Shown one piece after another: positions 23,479 through 35,230 of a DNA stretch of 64,000 nt. Under the pieces are notes generated by a model that ran no database searches, was not told where the DNA came from, and saw only the letters and a list, made by a program, of their open reading frames with translations. The position numbers and the translations under genes are program-made. Within the stretch, counting starts at the first letter, position 1, and every line of letters starts with the position of its first letter. Origin of the DNA: Ornithodoros turicata (Eukaryota > Arthropoda > Arachnida > Ixodida > Argasidae); assembly GCF_037126465.1 (NCBI RefSeq), contig NC_088208.1:40400685-40464684 (forward strand), given 5' to 3'.

Positions 23479-24129
23479 CCAACTGTGCACCTCCGTATAC
23501 GCCGGCCGCAGGCACAGTTGAGCCACGGAGCTCGCGCAGAATTATCCCCAATAGTGACGCTCAGCTTTCGCTGTTCGTCATACATGTGGGAAACACTCTG
23601 GAAGGAACAAATCGATTAGAATTGTCGTGACGTCATTTCCGGTTTCGTCGTTGCATCGAAACTGAGCTCCAAAGTGACAACTGCGTGTCAGTGGAGGCCG
23701 CGACGCCTCGCAGAGAAGGGCACTAATAAAAGAAAGAAAACCCACTTTACCACCAGGGGCGCCACAAGTAGATGTGTGGGTTGCCAGCCCTTTTGGAGTC
23801 GGAAGAGGGGGCGTCCTTGACTGTCTCTCGAGGTGGGGTCGCCTTGGACGTCATTCGAGTGACTTTAATCGATTAGGTCACGACATCAATCAGTCCATTG
23901 AGGCGCAAGGACGCCTCCTGAGAGGACACCGCCCTTTTTGTTTCACGTTTCATTTTTGTACGCTCAAAAGGCATACTTAAAGTGAGAGTCCATCGTAGCC
24001 CCGCATGATTGTGAGTTGAGTGTAGAATGCTGTGCCGTGATACATTTCATTGGACCTCGTCGTTCTTCTTTCCTTTTTGTCTTTTGAGCTAAACGTGAAG
24101 AACGACCAGTAGAAATATGGCAGTCGTCG

Positions 24130-24196
24130 AAAAGGCCAGACAGCGCGGGATTTGAACCACGCATCTCTTGATTGCCGGTCAAGTGCCCTACCCCGT
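24130..24196 (-). mobile_element. tRNA-like sequence (SINE head or tRNA pseudogene)
   Basis: On the minus strand, GTGGTTCAAATCCC (B box) is preceded by CTTGACCGGCAATCAAG, a five-pair stem with a seven-base loop. The loop has C where tRNAs keep U33, and the acceptor ends do not pair well, so it is not a functional tRNA. Confidence 0.45.
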
Positions 24197-24209
24197 GTTT
24201 GTCTGTTTG

Positions 24210-25884
24210 TGTGTTTTAGACTAAGAACACTTACTTTCCACCCTCAAAAACGGATCACATGTTCAAGCACGAGCTATACGCAGACGTCACAGCGACATGG
24301 GTCTCAGACAAACGTGATTGATAGCTTTTCTGAGATGTGATAAAGCGGAACCCACCAAGCCTATATTCGACGATAATTGTAGTTGTCACTGGGGTTGCGA
24401 GTTGGACTCCGATCGAGGACGACTGCAGTTTGGTGCCATAGTACAAACAGGGATGAGATAACCGTGTGCACAGATTTCGGGTCACGTCAGCGGCCCATGC
24501 CGTGTATTCACACGAGCGATCGACATTCGCCGCAGAAGCGGAAGAAGCGAAAAACGTCGTAGCTGTCTGAGCGCGAGCGCAAAACGTCAAGTGTTCACGT
24601 ACACTTTTAACCGTGGGGAATATCTTGCAACATAGCCACAAGATATTTTCTAGCAGACGACAGGAAAGACGCTGACGGTGTCGTCTGCGAAGTGTCGTCT
24701 GTTATGTGCGCAGTACGCCACTTCCGATATTCCGCATCGTGTGAATGCTCAACATAACACGGGACGGAACATCGTCTCTGTATGCAGTGTTTTCGCTTTT
24801 TCTTCCACTAGAATTTTCCGTGAGGATGTCGCTCGTGTGAACACACCGATAATGAATTTCGTTTTTGTGAGGAAAGGAATATGCTTGATTGGCTACAATA
24901 TGGGAAAGAATAGAAAATGAGGAAATAAAAAGAAAGGAACGTGCAGCGAGCTCTTTGGAAGCACCTTCTTCGAGAACCACTGTTATCCTCGGATTTATCT
25001 TTCTCTGAATGATATACGAAGAGCGCGCTTCTTCCCTCCCTTCTTTCATTTCATCGCTCTTTATCCTTTTCCATACTTCACCTTCACCTTCTGAAGACGA
25101 AATCCGTCGTGTGCCCTTAATCAAGTGATCATATGGTCATTCATGTTCATATTCGTCTCGGGACGTAAAACCCCCAATTATTATGAGATACAAAAGAAGA
25201 CACGTACGTTAGAAACCACGTGACTAAGACAGCCACCATCAGTTCCCTTGTGCCAGTTCACAATTGCGTTCACTCGAAAGAAAGACTCCGCTAACAGCGA
25301 GCACAAGTGTTTCTTTTGACAGGGAGGGGGAGGCTCATGAAGAAGCAGAAGAAAGAAAAAAAAAAGGATCAAAACAAAAAAGGCGTCATAGTCGATAAGT
25401 ATCGGTTGACCTGCGCAGCTGGTTGCGTCTCCCGCTGGGAGCAACAATGGCGAGGCCTCCCACTTGAAGCGCCGCCGATCAAAGCCGCCCAATGTGTTAA
25501 TGCAACAGCAACAGAACAATACAGCTGCGCCGACACAGCGGGGGTCTCGTTAACCTGACACATGTAAGGCGACCCGACGACCGACCACTAATTAACGGCT
25601 GTCCGCCGACTGGAAGAATGGGCGCACCCTGCTGGAGTGGTCACCATACACTCTCTTTCTCCTTTTCCAAGAGAGACACATTGTCAAAAAGCCCCACGTA
25701 ACAGGTGATGGTGGGTGAAGGCATCAAAGGAGGCCGTGTGACGTCACCGCCATCTACACAGTATAGTTGTTTTCAATATTCTCCGTACGATTCCATTGCC
25801 ATAGTTGTTTTTTTGGGTTAGTTTACGAGTTTGTGTATACGCCCGCGTGTCATAATGATCCTGAAAAGTGGCGTCTGCAAAGCA
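24210..25884. other. intergenic, nothing recognised
   Basis: Open frames on both strands (for example 24255-24641 and 24702-25124, minus) show no domain. The only simple sequence is A-rich at about 25340-25380. Confidence 0.45.
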
Positions 25885-26077
25885 CGCTCATTGGTCATCT
25901 TAGGTCACGTGTCGCACTCTGTTCTTTTGGTATCCTCGAGGACATCTCCGAGAAACAAGGTGAAGGGGAGATAATTTTGCAGTTTGTCGAAAATGGCGGC
26001 CGCGCGTGCGCTACATTTTACCGCTAAGCCTTGTCGAACAAGTGCAGATGACAGTACCTCCACAAATCCTAGCGTTT
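25885..26077 (+). promoter_or_regulatory. possible housekeeping-type promoter and first exon
   Basis: Seen: an inverted CCAAT (ATTGG near 25890), an E-box CACGTG near 25907, then AAAATGGCGGCCGCGCG at about 25989, which contains the YY1-like ATGGCGGC word common at animal start codons. The ATG opens a 28-codon frame (MAAARALHFTAKPCRTSA...) ending at TGA. It could be the first exon of a spliced gene, but no matching second exon was recognised in the window. Confidence 0.2.
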
Positions 26078-26079
26078 GA

Positions 26080-27215
26080 CGTCATTTTAAGTATAGCGTG
26101 CTGGCTTGCAGAGCACGTTAAAGAACGAGTCGCTAAATAAGTTATACGTAGCGTGTTTAGTCACTCTAAAAGAACCCACCAAAGAGATTTTACTGGGCCA
26201 CGGCGCTGAATTTAAACGCTTGTCTCCCGTAAATAAATTTTATGTGTATCGAACGTGCTAGAAAAAAATGACACGGAGCGATTTCGCGGTGCGCGAATTG
26301 AGCAAAAGAAAAAGAAAGGAGTACAAGACAATGCGGAACCTGAAAGCCTTCGGGTCCTCAACCGGAACGCTGGCCAATCTAAAACCTGGAACCGGAACTG
26401 CGATTGAACAGAAATATGTTTCTTTTTGCGTGGCGCACCATTCATAATCGACCCCAAAACACCCGATATCAAAGCGCAAAAATGAAAAACACTGGCTGAA
26501 GTTTTTGTAACAGCCTCGTTTGCGGGCTATTTTGCCGACAACATCGAGAAGGGTCCTCTTTAGAAGAGAAAACAAGGCACTCTGAAAGTAGGATGTGTTG
26601 TCAGTTTGGAGGACCCCACGCAGTTCAAATAACAGGGGTCCCTTCCTTGCAGCAAATTGCCGGTCACCAATGCTCACCCCGTCGCATCTCTGATACGAAG
26701 GATCCCGGAAACCGCGATAAATACACGTCTACATTCGTTTCTGACCGTTCGGAGGGTAAATATACTTTACCAACGGCGTTTTTGTACATTTAAAAGTAAA
26801 TGAGTTACACCTATAACTTGTGAAGATAGTAACTGCGTTCCTGTTCCATATTCAAAGGTAACGAGTTAAGGATACCGTTAACACGTGAAAGGAACGTACA
26901 GTTCCTTTTTAGGAAACGAAATCTCAATAAACTCGGCTTCTCAAAAACCTTACGTTCGATTTTAGCGTTGCTTACGCGCAAGTCTTTCGAATGAAGCTTC
27001 AATTTCTTCCGTCCCTTCAAAGGGGTGCTGGAAGATAATGCCTAATTTCGTAAACATAATTTTCATGAGAATGTAGCTAAGAGCGTGGCATATGAGTTGC
27101 ACCATGCTATCTCCTACTTTACTTTATTTTATTTATTTATTTATGAAGCGGTTATGTGTGATAGAAGGTGATTTTCCCAACATCATCCAAAATTTGTCTG
27201 GTACTGATATGTGGA
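26080..27215. other. intergenic, nothing recognised
   Basis: A (TTTA)-rich stretch lies at 27120-27145. No domain or repeat family was recognised. Confidence 0.45.
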
Positions 27216-27221
27216 CCTTAC

Positions 27222-27725
27222 TCTTGAAACAAAACTTCACCGCATAGCACGCTGAAGGCCAACCATTGCACCTTTATCACTGTTGATATGTGGAAAGCGT
27301 GGGGCGCACGCCTTTTTGTAATGTTTTCGTGTTAGCGCCGCGAAGCAACTGTGGCTATGAGCGACGTGGACAGATGGAGAGAGGACAGCAGGAAGGAGTG
27401 TGGGGACAGGGGGAGGGGTTAGTATGCATCCTGGGCAGACTTCAGGGGGAAACTGTGCCGACATTCGTCTGGAAAGTCTTCGGAAAACCCAGGTAAAACC
27501 TAAGACAGCACAGCCGGTGACAGGAATCGAACCCGTGTCATCTCGCAGTCTCGGCGTGGAAAGCGATCACTCTAACCACTATGCCACGGGAGCGTGGTTT
27601 TTGTAGCAATTAACGTAACTTATAGGCGTCACAAAAGTGTGCCGTTTTCGACAGAGTGACGGGCAGAAGGATGTCATTCGGCATGCTGGCGCTAGCTAAG
27701 AACGTGCTATGCGGTGAAGCTCAAG
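27222..27725. mobile_element. palindromic MITE split by a SINE
   Basis: The left arm (CTCTTGAAACAAAACTTCAC, GGCGCACGCCTTTTTGTA) ends at 27320. The right arm resumes at 27598 (TTTTTGTAGCAATTAACG, CACAAAAGTGTGCCG, GTGCTATGCGGTGAAG). Joining the flanks restores the MITE order, so the SINE arrived later. Confidence 0.8.
27321..27597 (-). mobile_element. complete tRNA-derived SINE with target duplication
   Basis: Flanked by TTTTTGTA at 27313-27320 and 27598-27605, this 277-bp copy is the reference for the family. On the minus strand it has a head GTGGCATAGTGGTTAGAG (A box) and GGTTCGATTCC (B box), a body with GGTTTTACCTGGGTTTTCC and AGTCTGCCCAGGATGCATAC, and a 3' end AGTTGCTTCGCGGCGCTAAC. Known: Pol III-transcribed SINEs move using LINE proteins. 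The layout recalls the tick Ruka-type SINEs, an inference. Confidence 0.88.
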
Positions 27726-27729
27726 GTCA

Positions 27730-28855
27730 AGTGTCACTTTCCCTGTACCGATTTCCAACACCTTCCCCTTCAACTTAAAATCGGACACCTTCGTAGTTTT
27801 CAAGTATTTGTAGACTGTGACCTGCAGTAGAGGCCATTGAGTGCACTTTTCAGAGTCCTTCTGAAAAGAATACCTGTGCCTCTGCCCACGGAAGGAGGTA
27901 AACTGAAGAGAGACCAATGGGATATTATATCGCTTCGTTGACGTAGATCCTGTTGCCGATGCTGAGATTATGCTTGCTATTCGGTAACAGCTGTCGAGGT
28001 GAGGAACTCCACTGGGAGATCATCGTTTAGTCAGCCTGGATACGTTGTACGCAACTCGTCGTATTCGTGAGCCTGACCCTTCTCTTTCATCGTGGCACTT
28101 CGATTCCATTGGGTCATTGGAGGTCGTCAAACAAAAGCCAGCCCAAGTGATTAAGTGAGCGCAGTAATCGCTTTTTACAGAGTGAGAACTGGAGAAAAAA
28201 AGGAGTCGTACGTATAACACGTGGGTACGGAGAAAACGTTTCGACAGCATTTTATTCCACTTACGTCCCACTATACACTGCAGTCAAAGTAACACCCCGA
28301 AGTGATAGAGATCCGACCTTCAAACTCCGCACGAGGACCAACATGTCGTTCCCATCTGTGACCAATCTGGACCTGCCTCCTGGAATTACTTTGAATTACT
28401 TTGTCATGTTCGTTCTTCATATAGTGGTTCGTCATTTCAAGCCCGTTTTTAAACTGTTTGAGGACGTATGTAGAAACAAACCTATACCGCACTTTGAAAG
28501 CAGGAAACGGAAACGAGGCGTCACGTGCCGTCGTCGCCGGTGATTGGTCGTTGGACCAACTCGACAGATTATCACTAAGTGTCCAGTTTGCGTGGATTAG
28601 TGGAAAGTTGCCGCGTGTGAACGCAACCTAAATGGGAGCGGTACCCAGCACACGGGTACATAGCAGGAGGGACCCACAAAACGCACAGAACGACAGAGAA
28701 ATTGACATACGCAACACTCCCTATTGGAACTGTGCATAAGTTGAAATGAGATTGGGCGCTGTAGAGAGTTTAACCAATGACGTCATCCCTCTGGCGGGCA
28801 TAGGTCCCACGAAGTTCGGTTTTGGTGTCTCGTTCGTTGCCATATAGGTTATTTA
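27730..28855. other. intergenic, nothing recognised
   Basis: No repeat or gene was recognised. CCAAT and a TGACGTCA lie close together at about 28773-28786, upstream of the small open frame at 28860. Confidence 0.4.
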
Positions 28856-28859
28856 GGAG

Positions 28860-29096
28860 ATGATTAACGTTGAAAGTATGACAATTACGGATATATTAGT
28901 AATATTCACGCAGTACGAAAACTGGAAAATAATCAATGAAGCAGAATGCGATGAGGGTGAGGATCCTGTGCGATATCACCGCGGCAAATCTGCTAGCGAA
29001 CACAGCACTCCCCTGCGCCCACGTGCGCTTTTGTTTTTTATCATCTTTGCTTTGACCTTAGCCATCTTAACCATCACACGCGCCACAAGATGACGT
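28860..29096 (+). CDS. hypothetical 77-aa ORF with a C-terminal hydrophobic segment
   Basis: Seen: a frame starting with a true ATG. It begins with a polar, acidic stretch (ECDEGEDPVRYHRG near residues 33-46) and ends in one strongly hydrophobic segment (LLFFIIFALTLAILTI, about residues 58-73) followed by RATR, the layout of a tail-anchored membrane protein. CCAAT and TGACGTCA occur about 75-85 bp upstream. No family is recognised. At this length a chance ORF is the likeliest explanation. Confidence 0.15.
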
Positions 29097-29099
29097 TGC

Positions 29100-31135
29100 A
29101 GCAAAATCCTCATTCTTTCTCAAAACTCGGTGGTTACTGTTCTTTAAGACGTCAACTCAATTCACCCGGTAAAAGCGAAATTATTTTAAAGCAAACCTAA
29201 AAACGCAACATTGTAACTGAAATATATAACGCGGCACGGGAAGCCTTCGTTTCCACCACACTGCTTGACATCACAGAGCAGCTACAGATTGTTGTTCCTC
29301 TACCTGTGTATAGAAAGCGCTAATTCCGCTTGGTTGTGCAGAAACTTCCTGTCTGTGGCTCAACTTGCTTTATTTTTTATTACCTAAACTAAAATGTTCA
29401 CTAAAATGTGCGAGAATTTGAAGGTCAGCCCCCTTTTGCACTACGACCTACTGTAGATGGAGACACGTGCAACCCCCCCCCCCCCCGCCACCATCGGCAT
29501 ATATATAGATTGCCGCTTCGCCAAGGATTTGGCGCTACTCTGCGTCTATTTGCCATCACATGACATGCTAACCGAAACAGCGTCAACCGTCTACCCAACG
29601 TTACACCCCCTCCTCCCCCCGCTGACGTATCCATGATGATGCTACTCTACACGACGTTTCTTCTCCCCAGTGAAATGACGGACAGTAACGCCTCTAGCGG
29701 TCACCGTCATAATTACCCTTCAATCCATGCAGCTCTATACCGTGGGTACGTATGTAGAGGTCTTTATCTACAGTAGGTCGTGGTTTGCACGATATTATAA
29801 ACCTCTTCGATTTGGCTGCACTCACTGTCCCAGTTGAAGCAGTGCTGCGATTTTGCATCATCTTTTCCATCGTGATATGCACGCCCTGTGCACTTTGTTT
29901 CTTTTTGTAAAACTGTGCACGTATGTAGTTCTGGCCGAGTTCACGGGAGGTCTGCAATTATTGGGTGGGAGGTGCAGCGAGTCTGCAACTATATACGTTC
30001 AACGTACGATAATGCGATGTCTCGTCGGTGGCGAAAAAAAGAAGGAAAAAGACGCTACGGTCGCTCTCAAATTTTTGCAAAGATATATTAAAGGAAAGTC
30101 AATCAGTTGGAAATGAAATCCAAGAGCGCGAGCATAAAGAGGACATCGCGTATTCATTTTCGAAACGACCTCGAATAGCTACTGTCGCAGCTGCCCTTGA
30201 ACTGTCAGCTGACACTGCACGGTACCATCGCAGAACTTTCCAGACTATATAGGGCAGCGAGTGAAGCCAAATCGAACAGACCAACTTCCGGCCAAGTGGC
30301 GGCTTCAACCGCTGGTCTTGTCTCGACTGTATATATATACACAGCTCCGAGAAACAAATAGCAGCACTGCATTTCCGAAGACACTTTGTAGAGTAAACGT
30401 AGCACTTCCTCCGCTTTCGTTGACTCACATCGTCTGTATTTATACACAAGTTCCTCTAATCGCAGCCAAAAGTGTCCAATAAATAGGAATAAAGGGCACG
30501 CGAGCCGCGACTAACGTTGACTAGAGAAGACGTCCAAACAACTCTTCCTGCTGCTGTTACACCTGCAAGAAGAGAAGAAACACATCAGTTATACGTCTGA
30601 GAGTAAGTCAAAGTCAAAGTCGAAAAACAACCACTCCACTTTATCCCAATCAATCAATCAGAACCAACCTATAGTCTGCGTGCACCTGAATGAAGGATCA
30701 CCTTCGCTTTCACCAATATTTTCCCTACACTGACACGAAGAAAATTAGTAATTTTAGTCATTTGGGGACAAGACGCATGACCACAGTCATTAGGGGGAGC
30801 TATGTTGCTCTCCAGTTTGCTCCTTTTTGAGAGTGTCACATGGAAGCGACTCCGCTGGTTGTTGGCCATCTGCAAGGTCACGGGACCTTTTGCTTTTCAC
30901 CTTCTAATTTGAGGATGCTGGCGTCGTTGAGGGGAATATTAGATAGAGAACATCGAGGAGACAGAAGCCCATACAATGACACAGCTGACTCTGCAGGATT
31001 GGAGCTTGATGGCTTCGTGCAACATTGTGTCCATGAATAGATGGAAGAAAAAGTACTCATTATCAGCCGTCAGGGTTTCGATTACTGTGAACATTTACGG
31101 CAACTTAGGCTTACAGCTTCTGTGCACTCTAGTAG
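29100..31135. other. intergenic with a C-run and TA words
   Basis: A C17 run lies at about 29470-29486, followed by a short TATATATA. At 30640-30660 CAATCAATCAATCAGAACC could be a retroelement tail. No credible gene was found. Confidence 0.45.
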
Positions 31136-31142
31136 CTGTGTA

Positions 31143-31357
31143 CAGCTTGGGACAAAAGTTTACGGAACACGGCACTGGTGTATTTCTTCATAGGGGCGGA
31201 CCCCTGCTGGCTTTCAGGAAGAGACGGAATAAGAAACAGGTGACTCGCTACTTTATTCATCTCTCAGTATGTGTGTCCGTTCTTGACTGCTGCTAGGGTG
31301 TCGCTCCAATGGAGAAATGCGACAACCCGGTGTTCCGTAAACTTTTGTCCCAAGCTG
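31143..31357. mobile_element. Tc1/mariner-type MITE with TA duplication
   Basis: CAGCTTGGGACAAAAGTTTA at the left and its exact inverse at the right are bounded by TA at 31141-31142 and 31358-31359. At 215 bp with imperfect inverted arms throughout and no transposase, it is non-autonomous. The TA duplication and a CA-starting inverted repeat are the usual marks of the Tc1/mariner superfamily. Confidence 0.88.
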
Positions 31358-31359
31358 TA

Positions 31360-32040
31360 CCAGTATATGTTCACCTCCGTGGTGCGCGGGGGGATATTTT
31401 TCAAATTCTGCCGATTTCCGCGCGTTGTACACCGAAAATGCGATAAGTGCAGCCTCCTAGCTCCAAAGTATATCCCCTGACGAGACATCAAAAGAGGATA
31501 CTTTCAACGTGTGTGGCTTTTTGAGGTCCTATAGTGTTCTCACCCCCATCAGGCACCATTGAGAACCGGTCTCCGCAGCCACGCATGCGATGAGCGCACC
31601 ATTGAGGGAGGACCCTGTGTGTCACTTAGGGCCGCCGTTATTATTTCTTTATTGCGACGACATGTTCATCTTGGGGGGAAAAAAAGTATATTGTCGTCCA
31701 CGATAATGGATTGTTTGGCCGACCCGTTTCCAAGCTGGCGCGTTTCGAATATTCGACCAAGCAACAGGACAATGGGTCATTTCTTACTCAGGTGGGAATT
31801 ACTCGGTAAGACTGCATGGAAACCGAGGGAAGCGGTAGGGGAAGAAAGAAAGTGTTGCCGGTGCTTGTTTTTAATGCCGAGTTTGAGGAATTATATTCTA
31901 GCTTTTTCATGGAGACCTTTCAGACGGAGCACAGCGAGCTTTCCAAGACACTGTAAGCTCTTCGAAGACAAGACCAGTATAGCGTATACAGGGAATCACA
32001 GCATCTGCTCGTTTGCCGGTACCTCCAAATTCATGCTGAA
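31360..32040. other. intergenic, nothing recognised
   Basis: A 172-codon plus frame at 31559-32077 shows no domain and runs into the next MITE, so I treat it as chance. Confidence 0.45.
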
Positions 32041-32048
32041 GAATAGTA

Positions 32049-32297
32049 CACTCTTAAAAATGAACTTCACCGCATAGCACGCTACTAGCCAACCATCATC
32101 ACGAATGATATCGTTATCTGCCCTGATTTGTTGAAAACGGGAGGCGTACGCCTTTTTTGTGACACTTACGCTGTTCATAATTGTCACAAAAAAGGTGTAC
32201 GCCTCCCGTTTTCAACGAATCAGAGCTGACAACGATATCATTCGAGATTATGGTTGCCTAGGATCGTGCTATGCGGTGAAGGTCATTTCTAAGAGTG
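32049..32297. mobile_element. palindromic MITE, best-preserved copy
   Basis: CACTCTTAAAAATGAACTTC at the left and AAGAGTG at the right, with TA just outside each end. Both arms are complete (CGCATAGCACGCTACTAGCC against GTGCTATGCGGTGAAG). The inner stem GGCGTACGCCTTTTTTGTGA pairs with its inverse around a loop containing ACGCTGTTCATAA. Total 249 bp, no ORF. Confidence 0.9.
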
Positions 32298-32299
32298 TA

Positions 32300-32402
32300 G
32301 GTGGTTGGTTCGAATCCTACCACTGGCTGTGTGCGCCCGAAGTTTTTCCTGAAGTCGGCCCAGGTCGCATGTTAACAGCCCCTACACCTGCACACCTGTC
32401 AT
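32300..32402 (+). mobile_element. SINE fragment abutting the MITE
   Basis: GGTTCGAATCC (B box), then CACTGGCTGTGTGCGCCCGA and AAGTCGGCCCAGGTCGCATG. The A-box half is absent, as if the MITE replaced or truncated it. Confidence 0.65.
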
Positions 32403-33337
32403 AGTCGTTTCACGGTGCTTACACGGAATACAAAAATGCGCGTTTTCACTCCAGAGATCCTATCAGAAGCTATACTGACCAGTGTAGGGATCGAAGATGC
32501 CGCTTGGTGGCTTCAGTTCGCGTTTCGGTAGCAATACCTAAGCACACAGTAGGCACTGACGTCAGCGCAACCTTCTGCGGTTCAGCAAGAATTCAAAGCC
32601 ATGCGCGTCTGTGCGTGGATCTGAGATTGTGCGTGATGGGGAGCGCAGCTCTGAGTAAAGCTGCAGTAATTCAGCATTTGCAACGTGTTACTTGTGTTTT
32701 GTGGAAGGGATTTCTGGTTGCGTACTGAATATAGCATGCCACAGACCAAAAGCATGGCATAGCTAACTGCTGCGGCTGATCCATGCCTGCCACTAGTGCA
32801 CAAAGGTCTGCGATCGTGTGACTGTGAAGCGCCGCGAGACACCCTCCTAAGATCCCCTCCTTCATATTCCGTTCCAAATTGGAATCGAATGTGTAATTAT
32901 TCGCTTTCGTATTCAAACTAGACTCCGCAGCTGTAGTGCATTACATTACAATCATGCCGAAAGTCCCCGAATTCTCTCCGTTACATAGAGTCCGCATGCA
33001 AAATAGACAAAGGAGCACGAAAGAGCTAGAAAGTCCATACTTTCGGGCGAGAAACGTTCAGTGTTTTCAGAAAAGCAGCTGCTCTTCCTTCATGAACTTT
33101 ATGGAAACACGACTCCTAGCAAGTGATCTTTAGCAGGTTCTCATGCGCAAACTCTGCCATGAGCTTGGTTTTGCATTCGCATTCGTGTGACGAAACACAG
33201 AGAGCGCAGTGTATACTTTATGTTAAATGTACCGGCTGTATTTTTAAGAGCTGGATGGCACGTGGATAATTGAAAAAACGACGTTTGCTGCAAATCATTT
33301 CCCGTATCAGTCATAACTATTTTCACTTTGTCCAATA

Positions 33338-33585
33338 CGCTCTTAAAAATGAACTTCACCGCGTAGCACGCTCCTAGCAAACCATCATCTCGAATGATAT
33401 CGCTATGAGCCCTGATTTGTTCAAAATGGTAGGCGTACGGCTTTTTTGTGACACTTACGCTGTTCATAATTTCACAAAAATGGCGTACGCCTCCCGTTTT
33501 CAGCAAATCATGGCAGATAACGATATCATTCGCGATGATGGTTGCCCAGGAGCGTGCTATGCGGTGAAGTTCATTTTTAAGAGTG
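33338..33585. mobile_element. palindromic MITE, full copy
   Basis: CGCTCTTAAAAATGAACTTC to TTTTTAAGAGTG with TA on both sides. It shares the CTTACGCTGTTCATAAT loop with the copy at 32.05 kb, so the two belong to the same subfamily. Confidence 0.9.
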
Positions 33586-33869
33586 TAGGTGTAACTTTCG
33601 TTTGCTTAAGAAATAATCACACTCGAATTTCCGTTTCTACTGCCTCACGGGTGGTACCCAGCAGATGCCCAAAAGCCAGTTCGAAATTTCAAATTTGAGA
33701 GATTTCTGTGACGACATTGTCGTTGAGGACAGCAATGCCGTTTCTTGTTCAGAAGATTGGAGCAACGCAGAAAACGCTGTAGATACATTGTCATCCGCTG
33801 AAGAAGAACGACAATGCTTCAGAGCGAGCAACTAGTAATAGAAGATATTCTCTGGCGTGCCGCATGGAG

Positions 33870-34215
33870 ACGACGACAACAACAATAGATGATGACGATG
33901 AGATGGGGTGTTTCACCGCGGTGGTGCGGTCCCCTACCCCATTGCACGTGGAACATTATGTGAAGATGACGAAGGAAGGATGAAAACACAAGAAAGAACT
34001 AAAGCGCCTGTGGAGAAATCCAGTGGACGACAGGAAGTCCATGACGCATGGAGACGGACAAAGTGGGCACAACAAAAAGCTGTATTCGAGAACGACATCT
34101 TCTGCGCTGCCATCTACACCTCAACCCCGAATATCGTATTCTCCTGTCAGACGCGGAGAAAATTCGCGGCGAGCAGCGCCTACACAACACGTGCAAGCAA
34201 GTGGCGCGGATGAAT
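33870..34215 (-). mobile_element. LINE 3' end, minus strand, with (TTG)n tail
   Basis: The minus strand holds CATGGACTTCCTGTCGTCCA, CACCCCATCTCATCGTCATC and ATCTATTGTTGTTGTCGTC, the same order as 46200-46366 on the plus strand. Open frames in it are fragments. Confidence 0.7.
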
Positions 34216-34755
34216 AAAAATCGAGGGAATCCACCACTTAATACCCCCAACGCGCCATATACGCATTCGAATCCCGAACAGGATGACCTTGGCGGTGGTG
34301 CTGGTGAATGGGCTCGCCGCCGTCGGCCTCACTGACAGACGTTGTTTTTAGTGAGCGAGGGCAGTCGAGCCTTCTTGAGCAAGTGACAGCTAGAGTCATT
34401 AAATAGGCAGCGAAAGAGCCCCGGAGTTATTTGCATGTGCATGAGGCGCGGCTTAAAAAGGACGTTAATGTTCTCGAATATTTGAATATTAGAAACACGT
34501 AGGCCAGAACTCTTTCATTTATCGCGAATAGCCCTCGCCATGCCAGACGCACGGGGGCGTTGTACGAGCGTTTTTTGGGCTGAGCTATACTATTGGTTTG
34601 CTCTAGAAGTCTTTTTTTTTTCGTTCTTTTCTTTGCTCTTAGAAACCCACAGTTTTGTTACACATATACGGTGCATCGAACCAGTTTAAGCTTTTTAGAA
34701 CCGGTTTGAACCGATAAAAACGTCACTTAGAGTTGAACCGAAACTATACTACAAC

Positions 34756-34880
34756 AACCACAACAACAAATAAATCGTGACTATGACACGGGGTGATTCA
34801 CAGCTGGAGAGCAGTACACTACCCCATTACACGCGAAACATTAGATGTGAGATATGAGAATGAAGTTAAAGTTACGTGGT
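34756..34880 (-). mobile_element. retroelement 3' end with (TTG)n tail
   Basis: It closely matches 1036-1150, including GGAGAGCAGTACACTACCCC and GAGAATGAAGTTAAAGTTA. Confidence 0.65.
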
Positions 34881-35024
34881 GGTGATGCTCGTGAAAGAGC
34901 TCGCCTTGTCAGCCTCACAGAGATGGGCAAAGTTCAAGTTATGTCAACAATTGAGCTGTCCTCCACTGGCTGCGTTACGCCGCAAAAGGGAAGATGAAGA
35001 GGTGGTGATGGTGAAAGGTAGGGT

Positions 35025-35230
35025 GGGGGGGGGAGGGGAATTTATTGGCAGAAAAAAAGAAAAAGGAAAAATGAGAGGGCAAAGGCCAGCCATGCAGCAC
35101 GTCGGCTTGCTATTCCCTAAACAAAACAAAAAAAGGAAAATATAAACGAGAAAAAAAAAGAAATAACAAAAAGACAAATAAATAAACAAATAAATAAATA
35201 AAAACAAGAAGAAAAAAAATGAAAAAGACA
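35025..35230. repeat. G-rich then A-rich simple sequence
   Basis: GGTAGGGTGGGGGGGGGAGG near 35020 is followed by an A-rich tract (35115-35225) with AAATA units. GCACGTCGGCTTGCTATTCC between them resembles the inverse of the word at 22354. Confidence 0.6.

Noticed and set aside
24130..24196. possible tRNA-Ala (GGC anticodon)
   Set aside because: C replaces the conserved U33 and the acceptor stem does not close; better explained as a SINE head or pseudogene.
31559..32077. 172-codon open frame
   Set aside because: No domain, and its end is made from the arm of a MITE.
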